Origin: Geodermatophilus normandii
Lineage (GTDB): Bacteria > Actinomycetota > Actinomycetes > Mycobacteriales > Geodermatophilaceae
DNA: 64,000 nt
Direction of reading: 5' to 3'
Assembly (NCBI RefSeq): GCF_003182485.1
Contig: NZ_QGTX01000001.1
Span: 868,001 to 932,000 of the forward strand
Positions within the stretch are counted from its first letter, which is position 1. The number at the start of each line of letters is the position of its first letter. The notes beneath the pieces are model-generated. The model did no database searches. It worked only from the letters and a program-made list of their open reading frames with translations, and was not told the origin of the DNA. The position numbers and the translations under genes were made by a program. Below, in pieces: positions 17,541 through 26,212 of this stretch.

Positions 17541-18217
17541 TGCGCGACCCCGAGGCGCGACCGGGGCACCCGCGCCGGCTCGGCCAGCACCGCGGCGTCG
17601 AAGGCCGCGCACAGCAGGTGCAGCGCGACCAGGTGGCACTCCTGCACGGTCGCCGTCCACGGGGAGTCGATGCAGACCGCCTCGTCCGACGCCGCGGCCA
17701 GCGGGTTGGGCGCCGGGCCGGTGATCGACAGGACGGTGATGCCGCACTCGCGGGCGCGGCGGGCGGCGGCGACGGCGTTCGGCGAGCGGCCCGAGGTCGA
17801 CAGCAGCACCAGGACGTCGCCGGCGCGGCCGTGCGCCTCGACCTGCCGGGCGAAGAGCTCGTCGGCCGGGTAGTCGTTGGCGATCGCGGTGAGCGACGAG
17901 GTCTCGGCGGTCAGGCAGATCGCGGAGAACGGCGGCCGGTCGGCGCGGTAGCGGCCCACGAGCTCGGCGGTCAGGTGCTGCGCCTGCGCGGCGCTGCCCC
18001 CGTTGCCCGCCGCGAGCAGCCGCCCGCGGGACTCGCCGCACAGGACGTCGGCCAGCAGTCCGCCCCAGCGGTCGAGGGTGTCGACCGACCGGTCGAGGCT
18101 GCGCAGCGCCGACGTCAGCGAGGCCACGTGGTCGCGGCCGGTGAGGTGCGTGCAGGAGCCGGGCGAGGCGACCTCGCCGGCGGTGCTCTCGAAGGCGGAG
18201 TGGGGCGCGGTGCTCAT
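17537..18217 (-). CDS. gmhA: Sedoheptulose 7-phosphate isomerase (SIS domain)
   Basis: The 226-residue protein has one SIS domain. GmhA-specific motifs are LLAAGNGGSAAQAQHLTAEL (around residue 70), ETSSLTAIANDYPADELFARQ and VLLSTSGRSPNAVAAAR. GmhA makes D-glycero-D-manno-heptose 7-phosphate from sedoheptulose 7-phosphate, the first committed heptose step. The ATG at 18217 has GGAGG seven bases upstream. An in-frame ATG at 18241 would overlap the previous stop by four bases like the other genes of this operon and add eight residues, so the exact start is open. It sits directly before hldE. Confidence 0.9.
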   Translation of the reverse strand: MSTAPHSAFESTAGEVASPGSCTHLTGRDHVASLTSALRSLDRSVDTLDRWGGLLADVLCGESRGRLLAAGNGGSAAQAQHLTAELVGRYRADRPPFSAICLTAETSSLTAIANDYPADELFARQVEAHGRAGDVLVLLSTSGRSPNAVAAARRARECGITVLSITGPAPNPLAAASDEAVCIDSPWTATVQECHLVALHLLCAAFDAAVLAEPARVPRSRLGVAQ

Positions 18218-18237
18218 CGGGAGGCCTCCAGGGGCGC

Positions 18238-19482
18238 TCATCGGACGGCCTCGACGGGACGCCGGGTGGACAGGACCTGCCGGTAGACGGCCTCGGTGTC
18301 GGCGGCCACGCGGGCCCACCGGTAGCGGGCGCGGGCCCGCCGGACCCCGGCCGCGCCGTAGGCGGCGCGGCGGGCGTCGTCGGCCAGCAGCGCGGCGAGC
18401 ACCGCGCCGAGCCGGGCCGGGTCGCGGGGCGGCACGAGGTCACCGGTGACGCCGTCGGCGACGGAGTCCTGCAGCCCGCCGACGGCGGTGGCCACCACCG
18501 GGCGGCCGCAGGCCATGGCCTCCAGCGGGGTGATGCCGAACGGCTCGTACCAGGGCACCGCCAGGACGACGTCGGCCGAGCGGATCCACGAAGGGACGTC
18601 GGCCCGGCCCACCGAGCCGGTGAACACCAGCCGGTCGGCCACGCCCAGGGAGGCGGCGACGGCGCGCAGCCGGCGCACCTCCGGGTCGGCGTCGAGCGCG
18701 CCGGCCGGCGGCCCCCCGACGACGACGAGCTCGGCGTCCGGGACGGCGGCCAGCGCGCGGACGGCGTCCTCCTGGCCCTTGCGCTCCACCAGCCGGCCGA
18801 GCACCAGCAGCCGGGGCCGGTCCGAGCGCGGTGCCACCGGCCCGCGCGGCGTGAACGCGGTGGTGTCCACGCCGCAGGGGACGACGGACACGCGGTCGCG
18901 GGACAGGCCCAGGCGGCGCAGCTCGAACACCTCGTCGCTGCAGGTGGCCACCACGTGACCGACCGCCCGGCACAGGCTCCGCTCCAGCTCGACGCGCTGC
19001 GCCGGCGAGGTGTCGGCGTCGCCCTGGTGGCGGCGCTTGACCGAGCCGAGCGCGTGGAAGGTCTGCAGCACCGGCACGGGCGTGAGCAGGCTCCCGGCGG
19101 CCTCGACGGCGGCCAGCCCGCTCATCCAGAAGTGCGCGTGGACGACGTCGGGCGGCGTCACCGACCAGCGGGCCCGCAGCGCGGCGGCCATCGCCGGCAC
19201 GTGCCCGAGCAGGTCGTCCTTGGGCAGCGCCCGGGCCGGGCCGGCGGTGAGGTGGCTGACCACGTAGCCGTCGGCGGTGGGGACCTCGTCGGGCAGGCCG
19301 GGGTCGTCGCGGCGGGTGTGCACGGTGACGTCGTGGCCGCGCGCGGCCAGGCCTGCGGCGAGCGCGGCGACGTGCACGTTCTGGCCGCCGGCGTCCACGC
19401 CGCCGATCGCGGCCAGCGGCGAGGCGTGCTCGCTGACCAGGTCGATGCGCAGGGGTGCGCCGGATACCCGGTGCGTCCTCAT
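18238..19482 (-). CDS. Glycosyltransferase family 4 (GT-B, sucrose-synthase-like clade)
   Basis: A 414-residue GT-B enzyme. The acceptor domain begins LRIDLVSEHASPL then GGVDAGGQNVHVAALAAGLA, a motif typical of the sucrose/mannosyl-3-phosphoglycerate-like GT4 clade. The donor domain holds VVPCGVDTTAFTPRG, LLVLGRLVERKGQEDAVRAL and the EX7E motif in EPFGITPLEAMACGRPVV. The donor sugar is probably nucleotide-activated, possibly ADP- or GDP-linked given the operon. The ATG at 19482 overlaps the previous stop and has GGAGG seven bases upstream. Confidence 0.88.
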   Translation of the reverse strand: MRTHRVSGAPLRIDLVSEHASPLAAIGGVDAGGQNVHVAALAAGLAARGHDVTVHTRRDDPGLPDEVPTADGYVVSHLTAGPARALPKDDLLGHVPAMAAALRARWSVTPPDVVHAHFWMSGLAAVEAAGSLLTPVPVLQTFHALGSVKRRHQGDADTSPAQRVELERSLCRAVGHVVATCSDEVFELRRLGLSRDRVSVVPCGVDTTAFTPRGPVAPRSDRPRLLVLGRLVERKGQEDAVRALAAVPDAELVVVGGPPAGALDADPEVRRLRAVAASLGVADRLVFTGSVGRADVPSWIRSADVVLAVPWYEPFGITPLEAMACGRPVVATAVGGLQDSVADGVTGDLVPPRDPARLGAVLAALLADDARRAAYGAAGVRRARARYRWARVAADTEAVYRQVLSTRRPVEAVR

Positions 19483-20459
19483 CGGGTGACCTCCTCGAGC
19501 AGGGTGTCCCAGTCGGAGAGGAACCGGGGAAGCCCGTACCGCTCCAGCGCGGCGGCGCGTGCCGCCTTGCCGGCCAGCCGGGCGGCGTCCTCGTCGTGCA
19601 GGTAGGTGCGCACCGCGTCCCACAGGACCTCGGGCCGGGTGGAGAGCACGCCGGCGCCCGCCGGCACCGCCTCGACGACCTCGGTGGCCGCCAGCGCGAC
19701 CACCGGCATGCCGAGGTGCATGGCCTCGAGCAGCGAGAGCCCGAGCGAGGTCCAGCGGACCGGGTGCACGTAGACCCGGCGGCGGGCCAGCTCGGTGTGC
19801 ATCACGGACTGCGGCGGGTCGTCGTACAGGGCGACCCGGCCGGGATCGAGGGCGTAGCGCTCGTGCAGCCCGGACAGGCCCATCCCGAAGACGTCGACCG
19901 GAGCGGCCTGCGCCAGCCCGGCCAGCAGGTCCGCGCCCACCGTGCGGCCCCGGCGCACCGGCTCGTTGGTGACGACGGCGGCGCGGGCCAGCTCGCCGGT
20001 CCAGCGCTCGCCGGGGTCGACGATGCCGTGCTCGATCACCGTCGTGGGCGCTCGGCCGTTGTCGTAGAAGAGCCGGTTGAAGTGGGTGACGTGCGCGATC
20101 GGGACGTCGTCGCGGTCGGCCAGCGGGTGCCGCGTGTACGGGACCGGCGCGGCGCCCTCCTCCAGGCCCGGCGCGTTGTGCTCGAGGAAGACCGCCGGCA
20201 GGTCACGGCCGGGCTCGCGGCCGAGCCACTCGCGGACCAGCTCGAGGTCGCGCACCCGCTGCAGCACGACGACGTCGACCTGCTCGTCGCCCAGCTGCTC
20301 CGGGGTCACCTCGCGGGCCGACGCCGGCCAGTCCCACGTGCGGGCGCGTCCCAGTCCGTCCGGGCCCCGGCCGGGGACCACGGGCAGCAGGTACTCGTGC
20401 GCGCCCTGGACGAACGCCGTCGTCCAGGAGCCGTGCACGTGCCAGACCAGGACCCTCAC
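19479..20459 (-). CDS. GT-B glycosyltransferase
   Basis: A 326-residue protein with a GT-B-like layout. The start MRVLVWHVHGSW is a typical N-terminal strand. VFLEHNAPGL and VTHFNRLFYDNGRAPTTVIEHGIVDP mark the interdomain region, and RRVYVHPVRWTSLGLSLLEAMHLGMPVVAL is the donor-binding end with a Ser/Glu variant of EX7E. It resembles proteins annotated as glycosyltransferase group 1 in actinobacterial heptose clusters, but I cannot assign a sugar. GTG start at 20459 overlaps the upstream GT9 stop; its own stop overlaps the GT4 start. Confidence 0.8.
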   Translation of the reverse strand: MRVLVWHVHGSWTTAFVQGAHEYLLPVVPGRGPDGLGRARTWDWPASAREVTPEQLGDEQVDVVVLQRVRDLELVREWLGREPGRDLPAVFLEHNAPGLEEGAAPVPYTRHPLADRDDVPIAHVTHFNRLFYDNGRAPTTVIEHGIVDPGERWTGELARAAVVTNEPVRRGRTVGADLLAGLAQAAPVDVFGMGLSGLHERYALDPGRVALYDDPPQSVMHTELARRRVYVHPVRWTSLGLSLLEAMHLGMPVVALAATEVVEAVPAGAGVLSTRPEVLWDAVRTYLHDEDAARLAGKAARAAALERYGLPRFLSDWDTLLEEVTR

Positions 20460-21478
20460 GCGGCCACCACCTTCTCCACCGCCGCGACGACGTCCGCCGC
20501 GGTCACCGACGTCAGACAGGGGTGGCCGGGCACCGGGCAGACGCGGGCCCGCGTGTCACGGCAGGGCGCGTCCTGGTCGCCGAGCAGCACGGTGGGGACG
20601 CCGTAGGGCGCCCACCGCGCGGCCGGCACCACCGGGCTGAACAGCGAGACCACCGGCGTCCCCACGGCGGCGGCCAGGTGCGCGGGTCCGGTGTTGCCGA
20701 CGACCACGGCCGCGGCGCCGTCGAGCAGGGCGGCCATCTCCGGCAGGGTCGTGGCGCCCCCGAGGTCGACGCCGCGGGTGCCGGCCACGGCGGCGGTGAG
20801 CTCGCGCTCCCCCGGCCCGCCGGTGACCAGCACGCGGTGGCCGGCGTCGGCGAGGGCCTCGACCGCCGCGGCGCAGCGCTCGGCGGGCCAGGCGCGGGCG
20901 GGGACCGAGGCGCCCGGGTGCAGGACGACGTAGCCCGGCTGGTGCGGCGTCGCCGGCAGCGGGCGGCGGACCGCGAGCCGGCCGTCGTCGCCCTCGGGGA
21001 GGTCGAAGCCGGCCGCGCGGGCCAGCGACAGCGCCCGCTCGGGCTCGGGCAGGTCCACCTCGTCGTCCCGGCCGAGCCGGTGGCGGACGTCGAGCAGCGC
21101 GCCCGGGTAGTCGACGCTGATCGCGCTCAGCCGGGGCACGCCGGCCGCGCGCAGCAGCAGGGCTAGCGGCAGCGGCGACTGGTGGAACGACGTGCTGAGG
21201 ACGGCCTCGTCGGGCGCCAGCGCCCGCACCCGGTCGGTGAGCGCGGCGAGGTCCGCGGCGTCCACCGGCGGCGGGTCGCCGAGGATCCAGGGGCAGGCCC
21301 ACGTCCAGACCTCGTCGACGCCGGGGAGCAACGCGGCGGCCTCGGCGCCGGCCGGACCGGCGAGGAACACCACCCGCTCGGCACCGGCGGCCACAGCGCG
21401 GACCAGCGGCCCCTGCAGCAGGACGTCACCGGCGTTGTCGAGCCGGGCGACGAGGACGGTGCCCCTGCGGCGGCTCAC
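20456..21478 (-). CDS. Glycosyltransferase family 9 (heptosyltransferase-like), second copy
   Basis: A 340-residue GT9 paralogue. VLVARLDNAGDVLLQGPLVRAV is the N-terminal motif, and GYVVLHPGASVPARAWP, VTGGPGERELT and VVVGNTGPAHLAAAVGTPVVSLF form the donor domain. A Cys-containing tail (DAPCRDTRARVCPVPGHPCL) resembles that of LPS heptosyltransferases, where such Cys residues are common. Two GT9 enzymes in one operon suggest two sequential heptose additions or two acceptors. The GTG at 21478 is chosen because it overlaps the upstream stop by four bases; a GTG one codon earlier is possible. Confidence 0.88.
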   Translation of the reverse strand: MSRRRGTVLVARLDNAGDVLLQGPLVRAVAAGAERVVFLAGPAGAEAAALLPGVDEVWTWACPWILGDPPPVDAADLAALTDRVRALAPDEAVLSTSFHQSPLPLALLLRAAGVPRLSAISVDYPGALLDVRHRLGRDDEVDLPEPERALSLARAAGFDLPEGDDGRLAVRRPLPATPHQPGYVVLHPGASVPARAWPAERCAAAVEALADAGHRVLVTGGPGERELTAAVAGTRGVDLGGATTLPEMAALLDGAAAVVVGNTGPAHLAAAVGTPVVSLFSPVVPAARWAPYGVPTVLLGDQDAPCRDTRARVCPVPGHPCLTSVTAADVVAAVEKVVAA

Positions 21479-22965
21479 CACCGGCCCGCCAGGACGTCAC
21501 CGACCGCGGCGGTCAGCGTCTCCGCCCGGCGCGGTGCGGCGGCGACCTCCTGCTTCCGCGTCACCGGCGTCGGCACCATGACCCCGACGGCGCCGGCGGC
21601 CGCCGCGGCCTCGACGTCGGCGCCGATGTCACCGATCACCACGGTCCGCGCCGGGTCGACGTCGAGCTCCGCGCAGGCGGCCTCCACCATCCCGGGCGCC
21701 GGCTTGCGGCAGGTGCAGCCGTCCTCGGGGCCGTGCGGGCACACCTGGACCGTGTCGAACGGGCCGAGCAGCTCGTCGAGCCGCGCCATGCAGGCGTCGA
21801 CCTGCTCGCGGGTGATGATCCCGCGGGCCACGCCGGACTGGTTGCTCACCACCCCGACCCGGACGCCGCGGGCACGCAGCGCGTCGACCGCCTCCCGCGC
21901 CCCCGGCACCGGCTTCACCAGCTCCGGGTCGCCGTTGTAGGGGTAGTCGCGCACGAGGGTGCCGTCGCGGTCGAACAGGACCAGGTCCGGCAGCCCGCGC
22001 CACGGCGTCACCCGGCGGTGCCGCACGGCGCCGCGCAGGAAGTGCCAGGTGGCCAGCGGTGGGATGGCCGCGCTGGTGAGCGCCATGGTGGTCACCTCGG
22101 CGCGGTCGCGGGGGCCGGGGGCGATGCGGGCCCGGGCGAACTCGGCGGTGCCCGCGGCCCAGGCCAGGGCGGCGGCGAGCGCGGCACGGGGACGCCGTGC
22201 GGCGGCCAGTCCGACGGCGGCCAGCGCCGCCGTCGTGACCGCCAGGTGCTGCGGCCGGCGGCCGACCGCGGCGTCGGCGCGCGCGCGCCAGGTGGGGCCG
22301 TGCAGCCGGCGCATGAGGACGTCGTCGGCGTTGCCGGCCTGCACGCGCACGCTGACCCACCGGTCGGTGGGCCGGACCGGGTGGGTGATCCAGCGCTCGC
22401 CGCGCACCAGCCGGCTGCCGGTGTCCATGACCCGCAGCGCGAGGTCGGAGTCCTCGCGGAAGGCGCGGGGGAAGCGCTCGTCGAACCCGCCGACGGCGGC
22501 CAGCGCGGCGCGGCGGTAGGCGAGGTCGGCGGTGATCCACGCGCTCGTGGCCAGGCCCGCGGTGCCGCGCTCCCAGTCGGTGGGCCGGCGGTCCTCCGGC
22601 AGCGGCACCCGCACCCGGCCCTGGCTGCCGGCGACGTCGTCGGGCAGCCCCGTCAGGTCCGCCGCCAGCCGCTCGTACCAGTCGGGATCGGGGACGACGT
22701 CGTCGTCGAGGAAGGCGATCCACGGGGTGCGGGCCACCCGCCAGCCGAGGTTGCGCGCGCGGGCGGGGCCGCCACCGCCGGTGCGGACCACGCGCACCGG
22801 CGGCAGGCCGGGCCGGTCCACCTCGAGCGGGGGGCCCTCCGGCCGGTCGTCGACGACGACCAGCTCGGCCGGGCGCGGCCCCGGTGCAGCGGCCAGGGCG
22901 TCGAGGAGCACGCCGAGCGACGGCCGGCCGATGGTCGGCACGACGACGGTGCACTCCGCGAGCAT
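21475..22965 (-). CDS. Fusion of GT2 glycosyltransferase and GmhB-like heptose bisphosphate phosphatase
   Basis: A 496-residue two-domain protein. Residues 1 to about 300 form a GT-A family 2 transferase: TVVVPTIGRPSL start, VVVDDRPEG, FLDDDVVPDPDWYERL (DxD region) and FREDSDLALRVMDTG. Residues from about 320 are a HAD-IIIA phosphatase: LFDRDGTLVRDYPYNGDP nucleophile motif, VVSNQSGVARG, and a zinc-type cluster CPHGPEDGCTCRKPAPGM as in GmhB, ending VIGDIGADVEAA. GmhB removes the C7 phosphate of heptose 1,7-bisphosphate, the step between the two HldE activities. The fusion joins precursor synthesis to glycosyl transfer. It is the first gene of the operon; the ATG at 22965 follows GGGCAGGG. Confidence 0.88.
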   Translation of the reverse strand: MLAECTVVVPTIGRPSLGVLLDALAAAPGPRPAELVVVDDRPEGPPLEVDRPGLPPVRVVRTGGGGPARARNLGWRVARTPWIAFLDDDVVPDPDWYERLAADLTGLPDDVAGSQGRVRVPLPEDRRPTDWERGTAGLATSAWITADLAYRRAALAAVGGFDERFPRAFREDSDLALRVMDTGSRLVRGERWITHPVRPTDRWVSVRVQAGNADDVLMRRLHGPTWRARADAAVGRRPQHLAVTTAALAAVGLAAARRPRAALAAALAWAAGTAEFARARIAPGPRDRAEVTTMALTSAAIPPLATWHFLRGAVRHRRVTPWRGLPDLVLFDRDGTLVRDYPYNGDPELVKPVPGAREAVDALRARGVRVGVVSNQSGVARGIITREQVDACMARLDELLGPFDTVQVCPHGPEDGCTCRKPAPGMVEAACAELDVDPARTVVIGDIGADVEAAAAAGAVGVMVPTPVTRKQEVAAAPRRAETLTAAVGDVLAGRW

Positions 22966-23035
22966 GATCGCGCCCTGCCCGGACGCGATCCCCCGCAAAC
23001 ACTACGGGCTTGAAGTTCCTCCGGACGCGTCCCGG

Positions 23036-23090
23036 CCCCCTGCGGGGGCCCGCCGCGAGCTCGCGAGTGGCGGGGGCAGGGCGGTCCTCC
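23036..23090. repeat. Intergenic near-palindromic repeat, copy 1
   Basis: A GC-rich element containing CCCGCCGCGAGCTCGCGAG and then GTGGCGGGGGCAG, able to fold as a long stem. A very similar element, with matching flanks (CCCCTG upstream, GTCCT downstream), is at 32058-32113. It separates the 3' end of the MarR gene from the 5' end of the heptose operon. Confidence 0.65.
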
Positions 23091-23091
23091 G

Positions 23092-23589
23092 TCAGCGGCG
23101 GATGCGGGTCGCGGCGGACACCCGCGCGAGCGCGTCGGTGACCACGGCGGCGTCGTCCCCCAGCAGGGCGAGCAGGTGCGCCACGAGCTCGTCGTGGGTG
23201 ACCGCGGCGGCCCGGGCGCGCTCGCGGCCGGCCTCGGTGAGCCGCGCGTGCAGCAGCCGCCGGTCCCCCGGCCGCCGCTCCCGCACGACCAGGCCCTGCT
23301 CGACCAGCCGGCCGACCGTGCTGGTCACACCGGCGCGGGAGAGCCCGAGCGCCTCGGCGACCTCGCCCATCGTGGCCCGCTCGCCGGGCGCCTCGGCGAT
23401 CCGCCGCAGGGCCTCGAAGCCGGTCAGGGACAGGTCGTGCTCGCGGTGCAGCGCGGAGTCGACGCGGTGGGTGATGCGGTCGTGCACCTGGACGATCCGC
23501 AGCCAGGTCTCCGCCGGCCGGGGGGCGGCTCCCGCGAGCGCCGCCGGGTCGGCCGGGACCCCGGTGGTTAGCACGTCGTCGGGGCGCAT
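23092..23589 (-). CDS. MarR-family transcriptional regulator
   Basis: A 165-residue winged-helix repressor-type protein. ETWLRIVQVHDRITHRVDSALH is the N-terminal dimerisation helix, LSLTGFEALRRIAEAPGERATMGEVAEALG the start of the DNA-binding domain, LSRAGVTSTVGRLVEQGLV the recognition helix, and RRPGDRRLLHARLTEAG the wing with the conserved DxR. The ligand and targets are unknown. It is transcribed in the same direction as the heptose operon downstream of it, but a repeat-rich gap of about 125 bases lies between, so co-transcription is uncertain. The ATG at 23589 was chosen; no good Shine-Dalgarno is visible. Confidence 0.88.
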   Translation of the reverse strand: MRPDDVLTTGVPADPAALAGAAPRPAETWLRIVQVHDRITHRVDSALHREHDLSLTGFEALRRIAEAPGERATMGEVAEALGLSRAGVTSTVGRLVEQGLVVRERRPGDRRLLHARLTEAGRERARAAAVTHDELVAHLLALLGDDAAVVTDALARVSAATRIRR

Positions 23590-23614
23590 TCCCCCATCGT
23601 CGCCCAGGTCCGCC

Positions 23615-24616
23615 TCAGGCGCTCCCGGTCGCGTCGGCGGCCGACGGCCGGCGGGCCGCGACCAGGACCAGCCCGGTGGCCGCGCCCACGAGCGCGAGCC
23701 CGGCGGCGACCAGCGGCAGCGGGTCGGGGTCGACGGCGCTCGAGGCGGCGGCCACGCGCAGCAGCACCGCGGCCGTGACCGCGCTGTCGGCGCCGACCAG
23801 CTCGATCGTCGTCGTCCCGGGGGCACCGCCGTCGGGGACGTGCACCACGACCTCGACCGTGCCGTCCTCCCCCGCCGTGGCGGAGCCGAGGACGGTGCCG
23901 TCGGTGGCGGTGACGGTGACCTCCTCGCCGGCACCGAAGCCCGCCCCGGAGACCACCACCCGGCCGCCGGCCGCCACCTGGCCGACCGGGGCCGAGGCGA
24001 CCACGTCACCGGCCGGCGGGCCGTCGGCCGGCGCGCCGGGCGCGGTCTGCGGCGCGGGCGGGCCGGGCACCGGGATCGGCACGGCCTCGGGGGCCACGCC
24101 GTCCGTCGGCGCGTCGGCCGAGGGGGGCACGACCGGGGCGTCGAGCTCGCCGGGCACCGCCGCGGTCGGGGGCGCGGAGATGGCGGCGCAGTCCTCCTCG
24201 GCCGGGCGGGTGAAGGAGAAGCCGTCGAGCTCGTCGACGTAGGCCGTGCCCGAGCCGTCGAGCGCGGCGTACTCCAGCCGGCTGTCGATCGTCTCGCCCC
24301 AGTCGACGTCACCGGTCCGCAGCACCACCGTCTGGCCCGGCTCGAGCTCGGCGGCGTCCTCCCCCTCGGGGGAGCGCGTGGTGGCCAGCGTGACGGCGTA
24401 GGCGACCGTCCCCGCCGTCACCTCGACGGCGACCCCGCCGGGGTGGCAGCTCGGCCCGTTCGTGACGCGGGCGTCGGGGCGGGCGGGGTCGTCGACGGCG
24501 AGCGCGGGCGCGGCGAGGAGCACCCCGCCACCCAGCAGGCCGACGGCGAACAGCAGAGCGAGCCCTGTCGACAGGACAGGGCGGGGGATGCCACACGGCA
24601 CCGACCCGACCGGCAC
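23615..24616 (-). CDS. Secreted, membrane-anchored surface protein with one Ig-like (IPT/TIG) domain
   Basis: A 333-residue protein with an N-terminal signal sequence (VLSTGLALLFAVGLLGGGVLLAAPALA split over the h-region and cleavage site), a Cys-containing N-terminal domain, a Pro/Ala/Asp-rich spacer (about residues 155-200), a beta-rich domain starting VAAGGRVVVSGAGFGAGEEVTVT that looks like an IPT/TIG or copper-resistance-type Ig fold, and a C-terminal membrane helix followed by Arg residues. The layout suggests a cell-surface protein; no enzymatic motif is seen. The GTG at 24616 follows GAGGGGG. It ends 25 bases before the MarR start and could share its promoter. Confidence 0.75.
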   Translation of the reverse strand: MPVGSVPCGIPRPVLSTGLALLFAVGLLGGGVLLAAPALAVDDPARPDARVTNGPSCHPGGVAVEVTAGTVAYAVTLATTRSPEGEDAAELEPGQTVVLRTGDVDWGETIDSRLEYAALDGSGTAYVDELDGFSFTRPAEEDCAAISAPPTAAVPGELDAPVVPPSADAPTDGVAPEAVPIPVPGPPAPQTAPGAPADGPPAGDVVASAPVGQVAAGGRVVVSGAGFGAGEEVTVTATDGTVLGSATAGEDGTVEVVVHVPDGGAPGTTTIELVGADSAVTAAVLLRVAAASSAVDPDPLPLVAAGLALVGAATGLVLVAARRPSAADATGSA

Positions 24617-24808
24617 GTTTCCCCCTCGAGCGGTCGTGCACGCCGCGCCACCGGTGGTTCCGGCGACGGCGCGCACCCATGATGCGGTGCGTGAGCGGCC
24701 GTTGACGACGGGTCGGCGGCGCGTCGCGAGCAGGGCACGGCGTGTCGGTCGCCGGGCGTGTCGCGAGGCCCGGGCGAGGGTGGTGAGGCGGGTCACTACG
24801 GTGGCCGT

Positions 24809-26125
24809 GTGGACTCAGCCGCCGGGACCGGCCGCCGCCGTCAGAACGAGGTCTACCGCGCCGGGGTGTACGGGCGCAGGCCGCTCGTGCCCACCACCGC
24901 CGAGCCGCTGCAGCGCCGCGCCCGCGCGCGGCTGACCGCCCGGGCCTACGCCTACGTGGCCGGGGGCGCCGGCGAGGAGGCCACCCAGCGGGCCAACCGC
25001 ACCGCGTTCGACCGGTGGGCCGTCGTCCCGCGGGTGCTGCGCGACGTCAGCGCCCGGGACACGTCCGTGGAGCTGTTCGGCCGCCGCATCCCCGCGCCGC
25101 TGCTGCTCGGCCCGGTCGGGGCGCTGGAGCTGGTGCACCGCGAGGCCGACCTGGCCGTCGCCCGTGCCGCGGCGTCGCTGGGCGTGCCGTTCGTCTTCTC
25201 CAACCAGGCGTCGGTGCCGATGGAGACCTGCGCGCAGGCCATGGGGGACGCGCCGCGCTGGTTCCAGCTGTACTGGTCCACCTCCGACGAGCTGGTGGAG
25301 AGCCTCGTCGGGCGGGCCGAGGCCTCCGGCGCCGAGGCGCTGGTGGTCACGCTCGACACCACGATGCTCGGCTGGCGCCCGCGCGACCTCGACCTCGGCC
25401 ACCTGCCCTTCGCGCTCGGCAAGGGCATCGCGCAGTACACCTCCGACCCGGTGTTCCGGCGGCTGGTCGAGGAGCGGGTGGCCGCGGCCGGGGACGCCGC
25501 GCCCGCGCAGGCCGCCGAGGCCGCCGGGCGCGACCGCCAGCCGCGCCCGACGCTGGCCGCCGTGGTGGCGATGGTGGGCATGGCCCGCGCCTGGCCCGGC
25601 CCGCTCAGGGAGAACCTGCGCTCGCCGCTGCCGCGGGCCGCCGTCGAGACGTTCCAGGCCATCTACTCGCGGCCCTCGATCACCTGGGCCGACCTCGCCT
25701 GGCTGCGGTCGCGCACCCGGCTGCCCATCCTGCTCAAGGGCGTGCTGCACCCCGACGACGCCCGGCGCGCCCTGGACGAGGGCGTCGACGGCGTGGTCGT
25801 GAGCACGCACGGCGGCCGGCAGGTGGACCGCTCGATCTCCGCGCTGGACGCCCTGCCCGACGTCGTCACGGCGGTCGGCGACCGCGCGCCGGTGCTGCTC
25901 GACAGCGGCATCCGCAGCGGCGCCGACGTGCTGGTCGCGGTGGCCCTGGGCGCGCGGGCAGTGCTGCTCGGCCGGCCCTACGCGTGGGGGCTGGGCCTGG
26001 GCGGCGAGGCCGGCGTGCGGCAGGTCGTCTCCGACGTCCTCGGCGAGTTCGACCTCACGCTGGGCCTCACCGGCCACACCTCGGTCGCCGAGCTGACCCC
26101 GGAGGCCCTCCGCCGCGTGTGGTGA
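24809..26125 (+). CDS. FMN-dependent alpha-hydroxy-acid oxidase (lactate 2-monooxygenase-like)
   Basis: A 438-residue FMN TIM-barrel enzyme. Landmarks are [60 protein letters not shown], the flavin-site Lys in [14 protein letters not shown], the catalytic His/Arg in [12 protein letters not shown], and [20 protein letters not shown]. The insert between WFQ and LLKG is longer than in glycolate oxidases, as in lactate 2-monooxygenase. Such enzymes oxidise 2-hydroxy acids to keto acids or, for the monooxygenase, to a decarboxylated acid. The GTG at 24809 lacks a clear Shine-Dalgarno; leaderless translation is possible. A distant paralogue is at 40554-41600. Confidence 0.88.
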   Translation: MDSAAGTGRRRQNEVYRAGVYGRRPLVPTTAEPLQRRARARLTARAYAYVAGGAGEEATQRANRTAFDRWAVVPRVLRDVSARDTSVELFGRRIPAPLLLGPVGALELVHREADLAVARAAASLGVPFVFSNQASVPMETCAQAMGDAPRWFQLYWSTSDELVESLVGRAEASGAEALVVTLDTTMLGWRPRDLDLGHLPFALGKGIAQYTSDPVFRRLVEERVAAAGDAAPAQAAEAAGRDRQPRPTLAAVVAMVGMARAWPGPLRENLRSPLPRAAVETFQAIYSRPSITWADLAWLRSRTRLPILLKGVLHPDDARRALDEGVDGVVVSTHGGRQVDRSISALDALPDVVTAVGDRAPVLLDSGIRSGADVLVAVALGARAVLLGRPYAWGLGLGGEAGVRQVVSDVLGEFDLTLGLTGHTSVAELTPEALRRVW

Positions 26126-26129
26126 CGTC

Positions 26130-26159
26130 GAGCGGCAGGAATGGCCGTTCCTGCCGCTC
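26130..26159 (+). terminator. Terminator hairpin after the oxidase gene
   Basis: GAGCGGCAGGAA at 26130-26141 pairs perfectly with TTCCTGCCGCTC at 26148-26159 around a six-base loop, starting four bases after the stop codon. Confidence 0.85.
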
Positions 26160-26212
26160 GGCGAGAGGGTGGGCGCCACCCGTCCGACGGCACCCCCGCC
26201 GAGGAGGCCCGC

